A stretch of DNA of 64,000 bases. Origin: Planctomycetota bacterium. Lineage in GTDB: Bacteria > Planctomycetota > Planctomycetia > Planctomycetales > Planctomycetaceae. The DNA lies in assembly GCA_030836185.1 (NCBI GenBank), contig JAURQH010000051.1, positions 56,474 through 120,473 on the forward strand, given 5' to 3'. The position numbers were made by a program, and so were the translations under genes. Positions 7,977-17,310 of this stretch are shown here, piece after piece. The notes under the pieces are model-generated. The model made no database searches and was not told the DNA's origin. It saw only the letters and a program-made list of their open reading frames with translations. Each line of letters begins with the position of its first letter. Within the stretch, counting starts at the first letter, position 1.

Positions 7977-10900
7977 TCAGGGGATAATGTGTGCTTGGGA
8001 ATGTTCCATTTGAGTGAGCTTTACCGCATCCTGTCCGCTGAACTGCCAGAAGATTCCGGGGTGAATCAGGAACTCGCAGAACGTCGACGTGATAAGTCCA
8101 CCGAGAATCACCGTGGCGACCGGATACAGAATCTCTCGCCCCGGTTCCTGACCACCAAGAACAAGCGGCAGCAGTCCGAAGCCTGCGGTGAGTGCCGTCA
8201 TGAGTACAGGTGCCAGTCGTTCGAGACTTCCACGGAGAATCATTTCGCGGCTGAACTCTTCACCTTCTTCCTTCATCAGATGAAAATAGTGAGTCACCAG
8301 GAGGATACCGTTTCGCACCGCAATTCCACCGAGAGAAATGAATCCAACGAGACTGGCCACGGTCAGCGACTGGTTGGTGATGACCAACGCCAGCACTCCA
8401 CCGATGAACGCGGTTGGCAGTGCATTGAGAATCTGCAAGACAACTCGAACTGATGGGAACAACAGCATCAGCACAACAAACATCCCCACGACGGAAACGC
8501 CAGCCAGCACCATGATCGTGCGGGTTGCTCGTTGCTGACTTTCAAACTGACCGCCGTATTCGATGAAGTAGCCTTCCGGAAGATCGATCTGACTGTCAAC
8601 ACGTTTGGTGATTTCTTTAACGGCACTCGCCAGGTCTCGGTCCTGTGTGTTGCAGCGAATCACCATTCGACGTCGAGCATTCTCGCGGTTGACGGCGTTT
8701 GGGCCAGTGCCGGGACCGATGTCTGCCAGTTCACGAAGTTCGATCTGTCCACGATCATTTGGCAGGTCGATTCGTAACCGACCGAGATTCGCGTAGTCGG
8801 TGCGGTAATCCTCTTCCAGACGAACCAGCAAGTCAAAGCGTCGCTGACCTTCCAGAACCTGAGAAACCACTTCTCCTTGAAGTGCCGTTTGAACGATGTT
8901 GGCGACGTAGGCTCGCGTGACACCGTGGAAGGCGAGATCGTCCGTGCGGAGCTGAATGTGCAGTTCCTCAGTCTGCTTGATCGGTTCAATCACCGGCGGC
9001 GTAATACCATCGATGTTCTGCACCGTAGATTTAACCTGCTCTGACAGTTGTTGCAGCACGTTCAGGTCGTCACCGTGAATCTTGATGGCAATCTGGGCGT
9101 ACACACCGGAAACCATGTGACTGATCAGGTGAGCCAACGGTTGTTCGACTTCGAGGTCGACACCGGGAACTTCCTCACCCAATTCATCGAGCAACTGTTT
9201 CAGGATGTCTTCGCGACGATGCTGGCTGTCGGGATTCATACTCAGGATGTATTCGCCTGCATTGACAGGCGAAGCATGTTCATCCATTTCCGCGCGTCCC
9301 GTTCGACGCACAAAATGCAGGATGGCACCGTCGGGGTTCTTCTCGGACTTCTGCATTTCACGCAGCTTCTTGTCGATCAGGCCGGATGTTTGATTTGACG
9401 CATCCAATGACGATCCCGGCGGCAGCGTCAGGTTGATCTGCACGCTCCCCTCATCGAACTCCGGAAGAAAGTTTCTGCCAAGATGAGCCATCTGCCAGCC
9501 TGCAAACCCAACTGCGACCCACGTCAGCAGTAACAACAACGCAGGTTGTGCCATGCTGAGCCGAATCAGATAGCTGACCATCCACTTCATGGACCGCAGC
9601 AGGATTCCATCTTTCGCCGCATGAGCGGCTTTCGACTGTGGCAGCAGGTAGTACGACAACACCGGCGTGACCGTCAGCGAAACGAACAACGATGCCAGAA
9701 TCGAAATAATGTACGCCACACCCAGCGGTGTGAATAAGCGTCCCTCCACTCCCGAGAGAGCAAATAGCGGAAGAAAAACCAGAATCACGACGGCGGTCCC
9801 GAATACGATCGCACTGCGGATTTCCTTGCTGGCTTCGTAGACAACCTGAATCGCAGGTCGCGGTTTTTCGAGTCCATTGTTTTCCTTGAGACGCCGAAAG
9901 ATGTTCTCGACATCGACAATCGCATCATCGACGAGTTCGCCCATTGCGACTGCCAAGCCACCCAGCGTCATCACGTTGATGGAAAGTTGCGTTCCAGAGA
10001 TGTATCCAATCAATCGAAATACGAGAGTCGTAATCACCAGCGACAGCGGAATGGCTGTCAGCGTGATGAAAGTTGTGCGAAAATTCAGGAGGAACAGAAA
10101 CAGAATGATGATGACGAGTACGGCACCAATCACGAGTGCCTCACCAACATTGAAGATGCCGCGATCGATGAAGTTGCGGAGCTGGAACAATTCAGGATTG
10201 ATGGCAATGTCTGCGGTTAGCGACTCTTCTGCTTCCGCAAACGCGTTCTCCAGTCGCTCTGTCAGTCCGCGTGTGTCAACATGGGGTTGCTTGACGACTG
10301 TAAACACGACGCCGGAACGCCCACTGACACTGCCGTCGCCACGTTTGAATTCAGCACCTTCGACGACACTCGCCACCTGACCGAGCAGTACGGATCGTTT
10401 CTCGTTGGACTTCACAGGGATTTGCCGCAGGTCGTGCAGCACTTTGTACGGCTCGGGACCGAGGCGTCCGAGAACTCGGATGGGGCGTTCCGTTTCGCCT
10501 TTCACTGCGAAGCCACCGCTGGTGTTGATGTTGCTGTCTTTGAGAGCCTGTTCGACCTCCTGTAACGTCACGTCATATTCCAGCAATGCGCTGGGATCGA
10601 TTCGAACTTGGTACTGTTTCCTGTCACCGCCCAGAATGAACACTTCCGCAACTCCCGTCACCTTGAGGACTCTCGGACGGATGATCCAGTCCGCCGTGGT
10701 TCGCAGGGACAGTTGACGAGAAGCTTCGCTGGGGAACTCCACCTCATGCAGTTTACCTTCGATGGTAATCATCGCACGAGGCGTCTCTTCGATCTGGAAG
10801 AGATCATCGCTTAGGCTTGGTGCCTTCCAGCTCATCTCGTCGACAGCCACGGCCTTCCACGATTCCACACGATTTCGTTCCACAGGTCGCCAGACGTGAA

Positions 10901-11429
10901 TCGTTGGTTGTGCGTCGCCATTCGGAACAAGCTCGGCAATCAGTCCGGTCTTTCCGATGGGATACAACTCGCCATCGTTTGGTCCCTGTTGACGGTAGAT
11001 TCCGGCAACCACAATCTGTCCCATAATGGACGCGGGTGGCGTCATCTGAGGGCGAATGCCTTCAGGCAGGATTCCGTCGAGCGTAATCAGCCGTTCCTGA
11101 ACGGTTTGCCGGGCCGACTTGATCTCGGTTGTCCAATCAAACTCGATATAGATAACGTTGAGTCCTGCCGTCGACTGACTACGAACAGCCTGAACTCCAT
11201 TGGCACCGAGCAACGCGATCTCAATGGGTTGAGTGACCAGCGTTTCGACTTCTTCAGTCGCAAGGCCGGGGCATTCTGTGATAATGATGACTCGTGGGCG
11301 GTCGAGGTCCGGAAAAACATCGATTGGCATCTGCGTCGCAAGATATGACCCGTACACCAGCATTACGATGCTGGTCACGACAACCAGCATGCGATAACGG
11401 AGGGCAAATCGAATAATGGCGTTTAGCAT
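7977..11429 (-). CDS. HME-family RND metal efflux pump, inner-membrane subunit (pump 1)
   Basis: A proton-driven exporter of the heavy-metal RND family, 1150 residues, forming the trimeric inner-membrane part of a tripartite pump. Visible features are the N-terminal helix with MPIDVFPDLDRPRV, the TM4 charged motif GGLAVAMGELVDDAIVDVEN (proton relay region), and the mirrored second half with QFESQQRATRTI and SLGGIAVRNGILL. It has twelve membrane helices and two large periplasmic loops. The start is Met 11429 (MLNAIIRFAL), preceded by AGGAGCGCAC; the open frame upstream overlaps the adaptor gene. Compared with pump 3, an extra segment of about 95 residues (about 145-240) interrupts the first porter region. 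The transported metal cannot be read from the sequence. Confidence 0.9.
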   Translation of the reverse strand: MLNAIIRFALRYRMLVVVTSIVMLVYGSYLATQMPIDVFPDLDRPRVIIITECPGLATEEVETLVTQPIEIALLGANGVQAVRSQSTAGLNVIYIEFDWTTEIKSARQTVQERLITLDGILPEGIRPQMTPPASIMGQIVVAGIYRQQGPNDGELYPIGKTGLIAELVPNGDAQPTIHVWRPVERNRVESWKAVAVDEMSWKAPSLSDDLFQIEETPRAMITIEGKLHEVEFPSEASRQLSLRTTADWIIRPRVLKVTGVAEVFILGGDRKQYQVRIDPSALLEYDVTLQEVEQALKDSNINTSGGFAVKGETERPIRVLGRLGPEPYKVLHDLRQIPVKSNEKRSVLLGQVASVVEGAEFKRGDGSVSGRSGVVFTVVKQPHVDTRGLTERLENAFAEAEESLTADIAINPELFQLRNFIDRGIFNVGEALVIGAVLVIIILFLFLLNFRTTFITLTAIPLSLVITTLVFRLIGYISGTQLSINVMTLGGLAVAMGELVDDAIVDVENIFRRLKENNGLEKPRPAIQVVYEASKEIRSAIVFGTAVVILVFLPLFALSGVEGRLFTPLGVAYIISILASLFVSLTVTPVLSYYLLPQSKAAHAAKDGILLRSMKWMVSYLIRLSMAQPALLLLLTWVAVGFAGWQMAHLGRNFLPEFDEGSVQINLTLPPGSSLDASNQTSGLIDKKLREMQKSEKNPDGAILHFVRRTGRAEMDEHASPVNAGEYILSMNPDSQHRREDILKQLLDELGEEVPGVDLEVEQPLAHLISHMVSGVYAQIAIKIHGDDLNVLQQLSEQVKSTVQNIDGITPPVIEPIKQTEELHIQLRTDDLAFHGVTRAYVANIVQTALQGEVVSQVLEGQRRFDLLVRLEEDYRTDYANLGRLRIDLPNDRGQIELRELADIGPGTGPNAVNRENARRRMVIRCNTQDRDLASAVKEITKRVDSQIDLPEGYFIEYGGQFESQQRATRTIMVLAGVSVVGMFVVLMLLFPSVRVVLQILNALPTAFIGGVLALVITNQSLTVASLVGFISLGGIAVRNGILLVTHYFHLMKEEGEEFSREMILRGSLERLAPVLMTALTAGFGLLPLVLGGQEPGREILYPVATVILGGLITSTFCEFLIHPGIFWQFSGQDAVKLTQMEHSQAHIIP

Positions 11430-11439
11430 CGTGCGCTCC

Positions 11440-12852
11440 TCAATGGCTTGCGTGGACGGTGCCGTCCGCATGAACATGAACGTCGGCACGCATACCACTC
11501 GCCGCCTGTGCTTTCAGGACACGATTGAGTGACGCCGCAGCGTTTTGCGCGAGATAGAGACCGGGTGTAACACTACCGTCGTTGGCGATCACAATATTCA
11601 GGCGATCTTCGTGCAATACCTGTACGGGAATCCGATTGAACAGATCACCGTTTTGATGGAACACATATGCTTCCGGCCCCTCACGAACGACCGCAGCACT
11701 CGGCAGGACAAGCACGTCCTTCAACTCTTCCACGGGAATATGTAAGCGTATTCGCTGCCCAGGTCGAAACCGCCAGACGACAAACGTCTCACCGCTCTTC
11801 TCATACGATCGAGACTGATTGGCGAGTGGAATGAAGAAGTCGAACGTGCGACTCTCTTCATCAATCGAGTTTGACAGGTATCGAATCTCAAATGATTGAT
11901 CCAGTTGCGGCCAGTTCTCCGGCTCGTCTTCCGCGAACTCAACGGAGATTTTCCAGCCGTTCTGCGCAGCCTTCTCCAGATACGGTGCTTCGCGTTTGAA
12001 GGCGTGGCCTTCGAGGTAGAGCGAGCTGTGATTCGCCAGCGTGATCAACAACTCTCCTGCCTGAACCTGCTGTCCAAGTTCGGCGTTCAGTTCCTGCACC
12101 TCAAAGGCAAACTCGTCATCATCTGCCTTGTCTTTCTGGAACGAACTCTGCCGAATGGTAACAAGTTGCTCACGCTCCTTGACACGAGGGGGAGCGATCA
12201 CGTCGACTGTCGAAACAAACTCGCCATTGGCAACACGATCAATCTGCTGTGGATTCAAACCACGTGTCAATAAGTCTTGCCGATGGGCCTGAATGACAGC
12301 TTCCTGACGACGCAACTGATTCTCAAAATCGATAATTTTAGAGCCAGGAATACCACCTGATTTCTCCAGTGGCCTCAGTCGCTCAAGTTGCTCCTGCACG
12401 ATTTCAGCTTCTCGCGTCGAACTGAAAAGCTGCTTCTGTGTGCTTTGCAGGTATTCGCTGAACAACCTGAGCGTAATCAGCCTGTCACCCGGACGAACTG
12501 TGTCTCCCGGAAACGCATGTACTTCGGAAACGACGGCCACTGCGGGCGATGTGACACCTCGATCAGATTGTCCGGGGCGATCAACTATCTCACCGGGAAC
12601 CTGAATCCTCCGCCAATACGTCTGCGGACTCGCTGGCTTCGAAACTAACTCCAGATTTTTCCGTGCCTGCTTGGAGAGCTTAAGGACCTTTGGTTCTTCC
12701 ACCGGAGCGGATTCGTCTGAGACGCTCTCTTCTTCCTGCTCGGCCTGGAACAACTGCATCCATTGCTGGCGAGTGAGAAAGCCCACCCCAGCAATGAGCG
12801 TGACGAAGACCACCTGAGTGATTAATTTCAATAAATTGGAGGAATTCTTCAT
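11440..12852 (-). CDS. RND periplasmic adaptor (membrane fusion protein), pump 1
   Basis: A 470-residue HlyD/CusB-like adaptor that joins the RND pump to an outer-membrane channel. It has an N-terminal membrane anchor (about residues 8-26) and a lipoyl-like half (VVSEVHAFPGDTVRPGDRLI). A coiled-coil hairpin covers about residues 150-215, and the second lipoyl half is NAELGQQVQAGELLITL. The beta-barrel and membrane-proximal domain ends with RFRPGQRIRLHIPVEELKDV. The last residues are His-rich (ADVHVHADGTVHASH), suggesting metal contact. It is 10 nt upstream of the pump gene, so the two are cotranscribed. A homologue with the same C-terminal layout is the adaptor of pump 3. Confidence 0.88.
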   Translation of the reverse strand: MKNSSNLLKLITQVVFVTLIAGVGFLTRQQWMQLFQAEQEEESVSDESAPVEEPKVLKLSKQARKNLELVSKPASPQTYWRRIQVPGEIVDRPGQSDRGVTSPAVAVVSEVHAFPGDTVRPGDRLITLRLFSEYLQSTQKQLFSSTREAEIVQEQLERLRPLEKSGGIPGSKIIDFENQLRRQEAVIQAHRQDLLTRGLNPQQIDRVANGEFVSTVDVIAPPRVKEREQLVTIRQSSFQKDKADDDEFAFEVQELNAELGQQVQAGELLITLANHSSLYLEGHAFKREAPYLEKAAQNGWKISVEFAEDEPENWPQLDQSFEIRYLSNSIDEESRTFDFFIPLANQSRSYEKSGETFVVWRFRPGQRIRLHIPVEELKDVLVLPSAAVVREGPEAYVFHQNGDLFNRIPVQVLHEDRLNIVIANDGSVTPGLYLAQNAAASLNRVLKAQAASGMRADVHVHADGTVHASH

Positions 12853-12998
12853 CGGGAAGCCTCGCTATCATGGAGGAATAACAGCTTCGTATGCTCTTGC
12901 TATTGGTCAGAACCCAGCGCATAGACACACGCAATGAGTACATGCGAAAAAACAGCAAATATGGACACGTTCAAAGCAGACGTAACGTGTCGGAGTGT

Positions 12999-13574
12999 CT
13001 AGATCAGCAAGACACCAGAGCGTTCACAGCGCGCAGCATGACACAGAGTAAGTGAAGCCAGTATCACTTCGGATGTCTCTGTGTCGGCAATGATATTGAC
13101 TTTAATAATGTCATCGGACGCGAGGAGTAAGAGATTGCTGACTATAAAATCAGAGTCCCTGGAAGAGCTGACGTTGATTTCACGATCGATCCATTGAATA
13201 AGTTTCGAACCCTCAGAGTCATTGTCGTGATCATCAGACGGCATTTGACCATTGGGTAGGGTAAATTCGAAGCCGAGCAGTGTCACATGCAGATGCGTGA
13301 TAAGAGCGGTTTCACGTTGCGCAGTGGACTGTTTTGAATGGCTGTTGTGAGACTGCCCATGATCGTGGGAGTGTCCGTGCCGATGATTGTGGGATCCATC
13401 GCTGGCGTGGACGCAATGATGGTCGTGAGCTTGTTGCCCCTCATCATGAGCGTGCACAACCGCTGGGGGAGTCAAGCTGCCGAACAGCATTCCCGCTGAT
13501 AACAGCAGGGCGATCAATTTTCGGTTCAGGCGAGACTTCACGAAACTTCTCCAATGACTTAACGATTGATTCAT
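12999..13574 (-). CDS. Secreted His-rich small protein heading the first RND operon
   Basis: A 191-residue protein with an N-terminal signal (LIALLLSAGMLFGSLTPPAVV, cut after VHA). A dense His segment follows (HDHHCVHASDGSHNHRHGHS and on, about residues 45-78), then a beta-rich middle and a C-terminus with CHAARCERSGVLLI. The composition points to periplasmic metal binding. It is 146 nt upstream of the adaptor gene on the same strand. Start choice: Met 13574 (MNQSLSHW) leaves a normal signal peptide; a longer frame starting at 13640 is possible and neither has a strong ribosome site. The Cys plus hydrophobic C-terminal tail resembles those of the other small secreted proteins in this window. 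Confidence 0.65.
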   Translation of the reverse strand: MNQSLSHWRSFVKSRLNRKLIALLLSAGMLFGSLTPPAVVHAHDEGQQAHDHHCVHASDGSHNHRHGHSHDHGQSHNSHSKQSTAQRETALITHLHVTLLGFEFTLPNGQMPSDDHDNDSEGSKLIQWIDREINVSSSRDSDFIVSNLLLLASDDIIKVNIIADTETSEVILASLTLCHAARCERSGVLLI

Positions 13575-13848
13575 CTTACGCTGAGAATGACATTCAGGCA
13601 ATCTGAATGCTGAACTCCAGTCAATAGAAAGGCGAAACATGCTGAAAACAATGATTATTTCTGCATGAGGTTTTCATTCTCTCATCGAATGACCGTCAGG
13701 TATCCTCGACGTAGTCTTACAAAATATTGCCTAACGATATCCACGCGAGGAAACTGGGGCTTGGGGTGATTTGAAAAGAACAGATTGTTTTCATTCGCTA
13801 ATCATCATGAAAATAAGCAGCTTTTACGGATTCCGAGAAAGTCTTCGA

Positions 13849-16800
13849 TCATAGCTCTTTCGCCTCCCAGTGGTGGTCTTCCAGACCGAGGTTCATTTTG
13901 AACTCCTTGTAACCGGCGTAGAGAACCGGAACCACAAACAGGGTCAACAATTCGACCGCCATTCCACCGATCACAGGCCACGCCATCGCTTTCGCGACAT
14001 CCGAGCCGCGACCGGTCGAATAGATGACCGGCATCAACGCGATGATGGTCGTGAACGTCGTCATCAGGCATGGACGTATTCGTTTCATACCGGCTTCCAG
14101 GGTGGCATCGCGGATATCCTGAACTGTATTCAGTTCCTTTCGCGTAAAAACTTGATCGAGATAGGTCGACATCACCACTCCGTCATCGACGGCAATGCCG
14201 AACAGGGCGATGAATCCGACCCAGACGGCGGTGTTGATCTCAATCGAGTTGATGGAGAGAAAGATCATGCCGCCCGCGAAGGCGACGGGAATCCCGGCGA
14301 AAACCGCCAGTGTGATCGGCAAATGGCGGAACTGCAGATAGATGATGAACAGGTTGACCACGATGACGAGCGGAATGACCCATTGCAGTCGCTGATTGGC
14401 TTCGATCTGATTCTGAAAGGAACCAACCGGTTTGAGAGCATAGCCCGTGGGTAAATCAATCTCGCCGTTTTCTTGAGCCTGTTGCAGAGATGCTGTCACC
14501 GCATCCACCGTTTCCAGATCCCCCGTTTGTCCGGACGGAGAAAAAGAGACGTGTGCGACCAGCCGGGCGTCTTCGCTGCTGATAATTCCCGGTCCCCAGG
14601 TGGTTTCCATCGTTGCTAACACGGAGAGCGGCACGACCTCTCCCGAAGGCGTGACGACAGGGAGGCGGTCCAGTTCGTCCAGGCGTTCGCGGATATTCCG
14701 TTCGTAACGAACGCGGATCGGATAACGCTCGCGACCTTCCACGGTCTTCGTGACATTCGATCCACCGAGGGCGGCCTCGATGATTTGATTGACCATGGCG
14801 GTCGACATGCCGTAACGAGCTGCATTTTCGCGATTCACTTCAAACTCAACGTACGGTTTCCCGAGTACGATGTCGGGATTGACGCTGCCCGAATTGACCT
14901 GCGGAAGTTCTTTGAGATGATCGGCGACCTGGAGAGCGGCTTCGGCGAGTCCTTCGAGACTGTCACCGAAAATGCGGATCGCCATCGAGGCTTTGATGCC
15001 GCTTTGTAACATGATGACGCGCCCCTCAATCGGCTGCAGAGGCGAGGCGGGAGTGACTCCGGGAAGTGTGGCGATGGCATTGATGCGATCCCAGATATCT
15101 GTAGATGTGATTCCTTCCCGCCATTCCGATCGCGGTTTCAGCATCACATAGGTTTCGATCATCGAAGCCGGCGCAGGGTCGAGGGCCGAATCGACGCGTC
15201 CGATTTTCCCGAGCACATTTTTGACCTCGGGGATCTCGCGAATCAAGGCGTCCTGAGTCTGGAGCACTTCCATCGCTTGCGAGAAGCTGGCGGCGGGATA
15301 GAGCGTCGGCATGTAGAACCAGCTCCCCTCATCGAGGGCGATCCAGTCGTCCGATTCCAGCCCGGTGAAAGTGTGCTTGGCTTCAACATATCCCGGTACT
15401 TCGTTCAGATCGGCACCGAGTCGAGCGGCGAAATTCTCAAACGGCTTGAGTACTGTCGGCAGACCAATCCAGGCTCCCGCGCCGAGGATCAGCAAAGTGG
15501 CGGGCAAGCAAAGAAACAACCCCTTGCGTCGCAGAAAGAATCGCAACGTCGGTTGATAGAGAGTCAGAATGCCGCGACTGACCGGATTCTTTTCGATGGG
15601 ACGTAGTTTCTCACCCAATGTCCAAAAACCTCCCACCAACGCCAGGAGAGTGGCCACCACCACTGCAGTCGTATGACTGACCGGCAGTTGCGATGTCACG
15701 GGTGTTCCGTAAAAACCCAACGCGACACCGAGCGCACCGGCAATTCCCAATGAGCCAAGAATACGATACGCGAGTTTCATACGGCTCGATGAAAGCAACA
15801 AACGCGAGAGCAGCGGCACCAGGGTGATCGCTACAATCAACGCGGCGATGAGTGAGAAGGTCTTCGTCCAGGCGAGTGGTGCGAACAGTTTATAATCGCG
15901 ACCGGTGAGCATGAAGACCGGCAGAAAACTGACGACGGTGGTCAAGACGGCGGTGACCACAGCGGGAGCCACTTCGCTGGCGGCTTCGTTGATGACTTCG
16001 AGCCGACGTTCTGTCCCGCCGGGAGAACCTTCGGCTTCCCATTCCGCTAACGAATCGTAGATGGTCTCGGAGACGATGATTCCCATATCGACCATCGTCC
16101 CGATCGCAATGGCAATTCCCGCCAGGGACATAATATTCGCGTTGACGCCAAACAGATGCATGGCGATAAATGCCATCATGACCGCAATCGGCAAAATGAT
16201 GGCAACGACGAAACTGGCCCTCAGATGTAACAGGAATAACAGGATCACGACTCCCGTAATTAATACCTGCTGGGTGAGCGCTTGGGTCAACGTTCCGACC
16301 GTTTCGTTGATCAAGCCGGTGCGGTCGTAGATGGGGCGGATTTTGACACCCTGCAAGCTCGGTTCGATCTGGGCGATCTTTTCTTTCACACGGTCAATAA
16401 CAGTTCGCGGGTTCTCTCCAAACCGCATCACCACCACACCGCCGACCGCTTCTGTCCCATTCAGATCGATGGCTCCACGACGAAATTCGGGGCCGAGCTG
16501 CACGTATCCGAGGTCACGAATCCGGACGGGAATGCCGTCGCGCGAACGAACCACGGTCTCTTCGATGTCGGCGACCGCCTGATCGACATCTTTGTCGGCG
16601 CCGATAAATCCTTTCCCGCGAATGATAAATTCCATACCTCCCGACTCGACCGTTTTCGCACCGACATCGATATTCGATTTCCGGACCGCTTCGATGAGCT
16701 GGTCGACGGGGATATTATGGAAACGGAGCTTATCGGGGTTAATTTCAATTTGATACTGGCGGACGTGACCGCCGACACTGGCAATCTCGCTGACTCCCGG

Positions 16801-17310
16801 CACCGCCTGAAGTTCGTATTTGACCACGTAATCCTGAATCGTTCGCAACTCGGCGAGATTCATGTCGTCGGGTGGTTCGAGAACGTAATAGAGGACTTGC
16901 CCGAGACCGGTGGCGTCGGGCCCCAGCGTCGGGACCACTCCCTCCGGTAGCATGGCCGCTGCCGTTCCCAATTGTTCGGCGACTCGGGATCGAGCCCAAT
17001 AAAAATCGGTGCTGTCTTTGAATGTCACCTGCACGAAACTGTAACCGAACAGGCTTTTTCCCCGGACCGATTCCGCTTCGGGAACGGCTAACATCGAGAC
17101 CGAAAGGGGGTAGGTGATCTGGTCTTCGATATCTTTAGGCGATCGTCCCGGCCACGCCGTAAAGACAATCACCTGATTCTCTCCGATGTTGGGAATAGCA
17201 TCGATGGGAACGTGTTGCGTGGAATACCAACCGAATCCGATGATCACGGCGGTTAGCACCAGCACGATTAACGGTTCGCGTACGCAGAAGGAAATCAGTG
17301 CGCGGAGCAT
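13849..17310 (-). CDS. cusA: CusA/SilA-type HME-RND efflux pump, inner-membrane subunit (pump 2)
   Basis: A 1153-residue RND transporter. The N-terminal block with VPIDAIPNIGENQVIVF, WPGRSPKDIEDQITYPLS and FKDSTDFYWARSRVAEQL closely follows the Cu(I)/Ag(I) exporter CusA. The TM4 motif AIAIGTMVDMGIIVSETIYD and the second-half motif GIAVDDGVVMSTYLDQVF carry the charged residues of the proton relay. The start codon overlaps the stop of the adaptor gene by one base (TAATG), so translation is coupled. The adaptor's CPMHP-type metal-binding domains support copper or silver as substrate, though I did not verify the methionine relay of CusA. Length is close to the family norm with a few added C-terminal residues. 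Confidence 0.9.
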   Translation of the reverse strand: MLRALISFCVREPLIVLVLTAVIIGFGWYSTQHVPIDAIPNIGENQVIVFTAWPGRSPKDIEDQITYPLSVSMLAVPEAESVRGKSLFGYSFVQVTFKDSTDFYWARSRVAEQLGTAAAMLPEGVVPTLGPDATGLGQVLYYVLEPPDDMNLAELRTIQDYVVKYELQAVPGVSEIASVGGHVRQYQIEINPDKLRFHNIPVDQLIEAVRKSNIDVGAKTVESGGMEFIIRGKGFIGADKDVDQAVADIEETVVRSRDGIPVRIRDLGYVQLGPEFRRGAIDLNGTEAVGGVVVMRFGENPRTVIDRVKEKIAQIEPSLQGVKIRPIYDRTGLINETVGTLTQALTQQVLITGVVILLFLLHLRASFVVAIILPIAVMMAFIAMHLFGVNANIMSLAGIAIAIGTMVDMGIIVSETIYDSLAEWEAEGSPGGTERRLEVINEAASEVAPAVVTAVLTTVVSFLPVFMLTGRDYKLFAPLAWTKTFSLIAALIVAITLVPLLSRLLLSSSRMKLAYRILGSLGIAGALGVALGFYGTPVTSQLPVSHTTAVVVATLLALVGGFWTLGEKLRPIEKNPVSRGILTLYQPTLRFFLRRKGLFLCLPATLLILGAGAWIGLPTVLKPFENFAARLGADLNEVPGYVEAKHTFTGLESDDWIALDEGSWFYMPTLYPAASFSQAMEVLQTQDALIREIPEVKNVLGKIGRVDSALDPAPASMIETYVMLKPRSEWREGITSTDIWDRINAIATLPGVTPASPLQPIEGRVIMLQSGIKASMAIRIFGDSLEGLAEAALQVADHLKELPQVNSGSVNPDIVLGKPYVEFEVNRENAARYGMSTAMVNQIIEAALGGSNVTKTVEGRERYPIRVRYERNIRERLDELDRLPVVTPSGEVVPLSVLATMETTWGPGIISSEDARLVAHVSFSPSGQTGDLETVDAVTASLQQAQENGEIDLPTGYALKPVGSFQNQIEANQRLQWVIPLVIVVNLFIIYLQFRHLPITLAVFAGIPVAFAGGMIFLSINSIEINTAVWVGFIALFGIAVDDGVVMSTYLDQVFTRKELNTVQDIRDATLEAGMKRIRPCLMTTFTTIIALMPVIYSTGRGSDVAKAMAWPVIGGMAVELLTLFVVPVLYAGYKEFKMNLGLEDHHWEAKEL

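Noticed and set aside
9877..10380. Plus-strand open frame of 167 codons
   Set aside because: It lies antisense to the pump-1 gene, has low-complexity composition mirroring the RND codons, and no ribosome site.
13870..14454. Plus-strand open frame rich in Asp/His/Arg
   Set aside because: Mirror of the conserved RND C-terminus; the charged composition results from codon bias on the other strand.
16282..16950. Plus-strand open frame of about 220 codons
   Set aside because: Antisense shadow of the CusA-type gene with no recognisable protein features.
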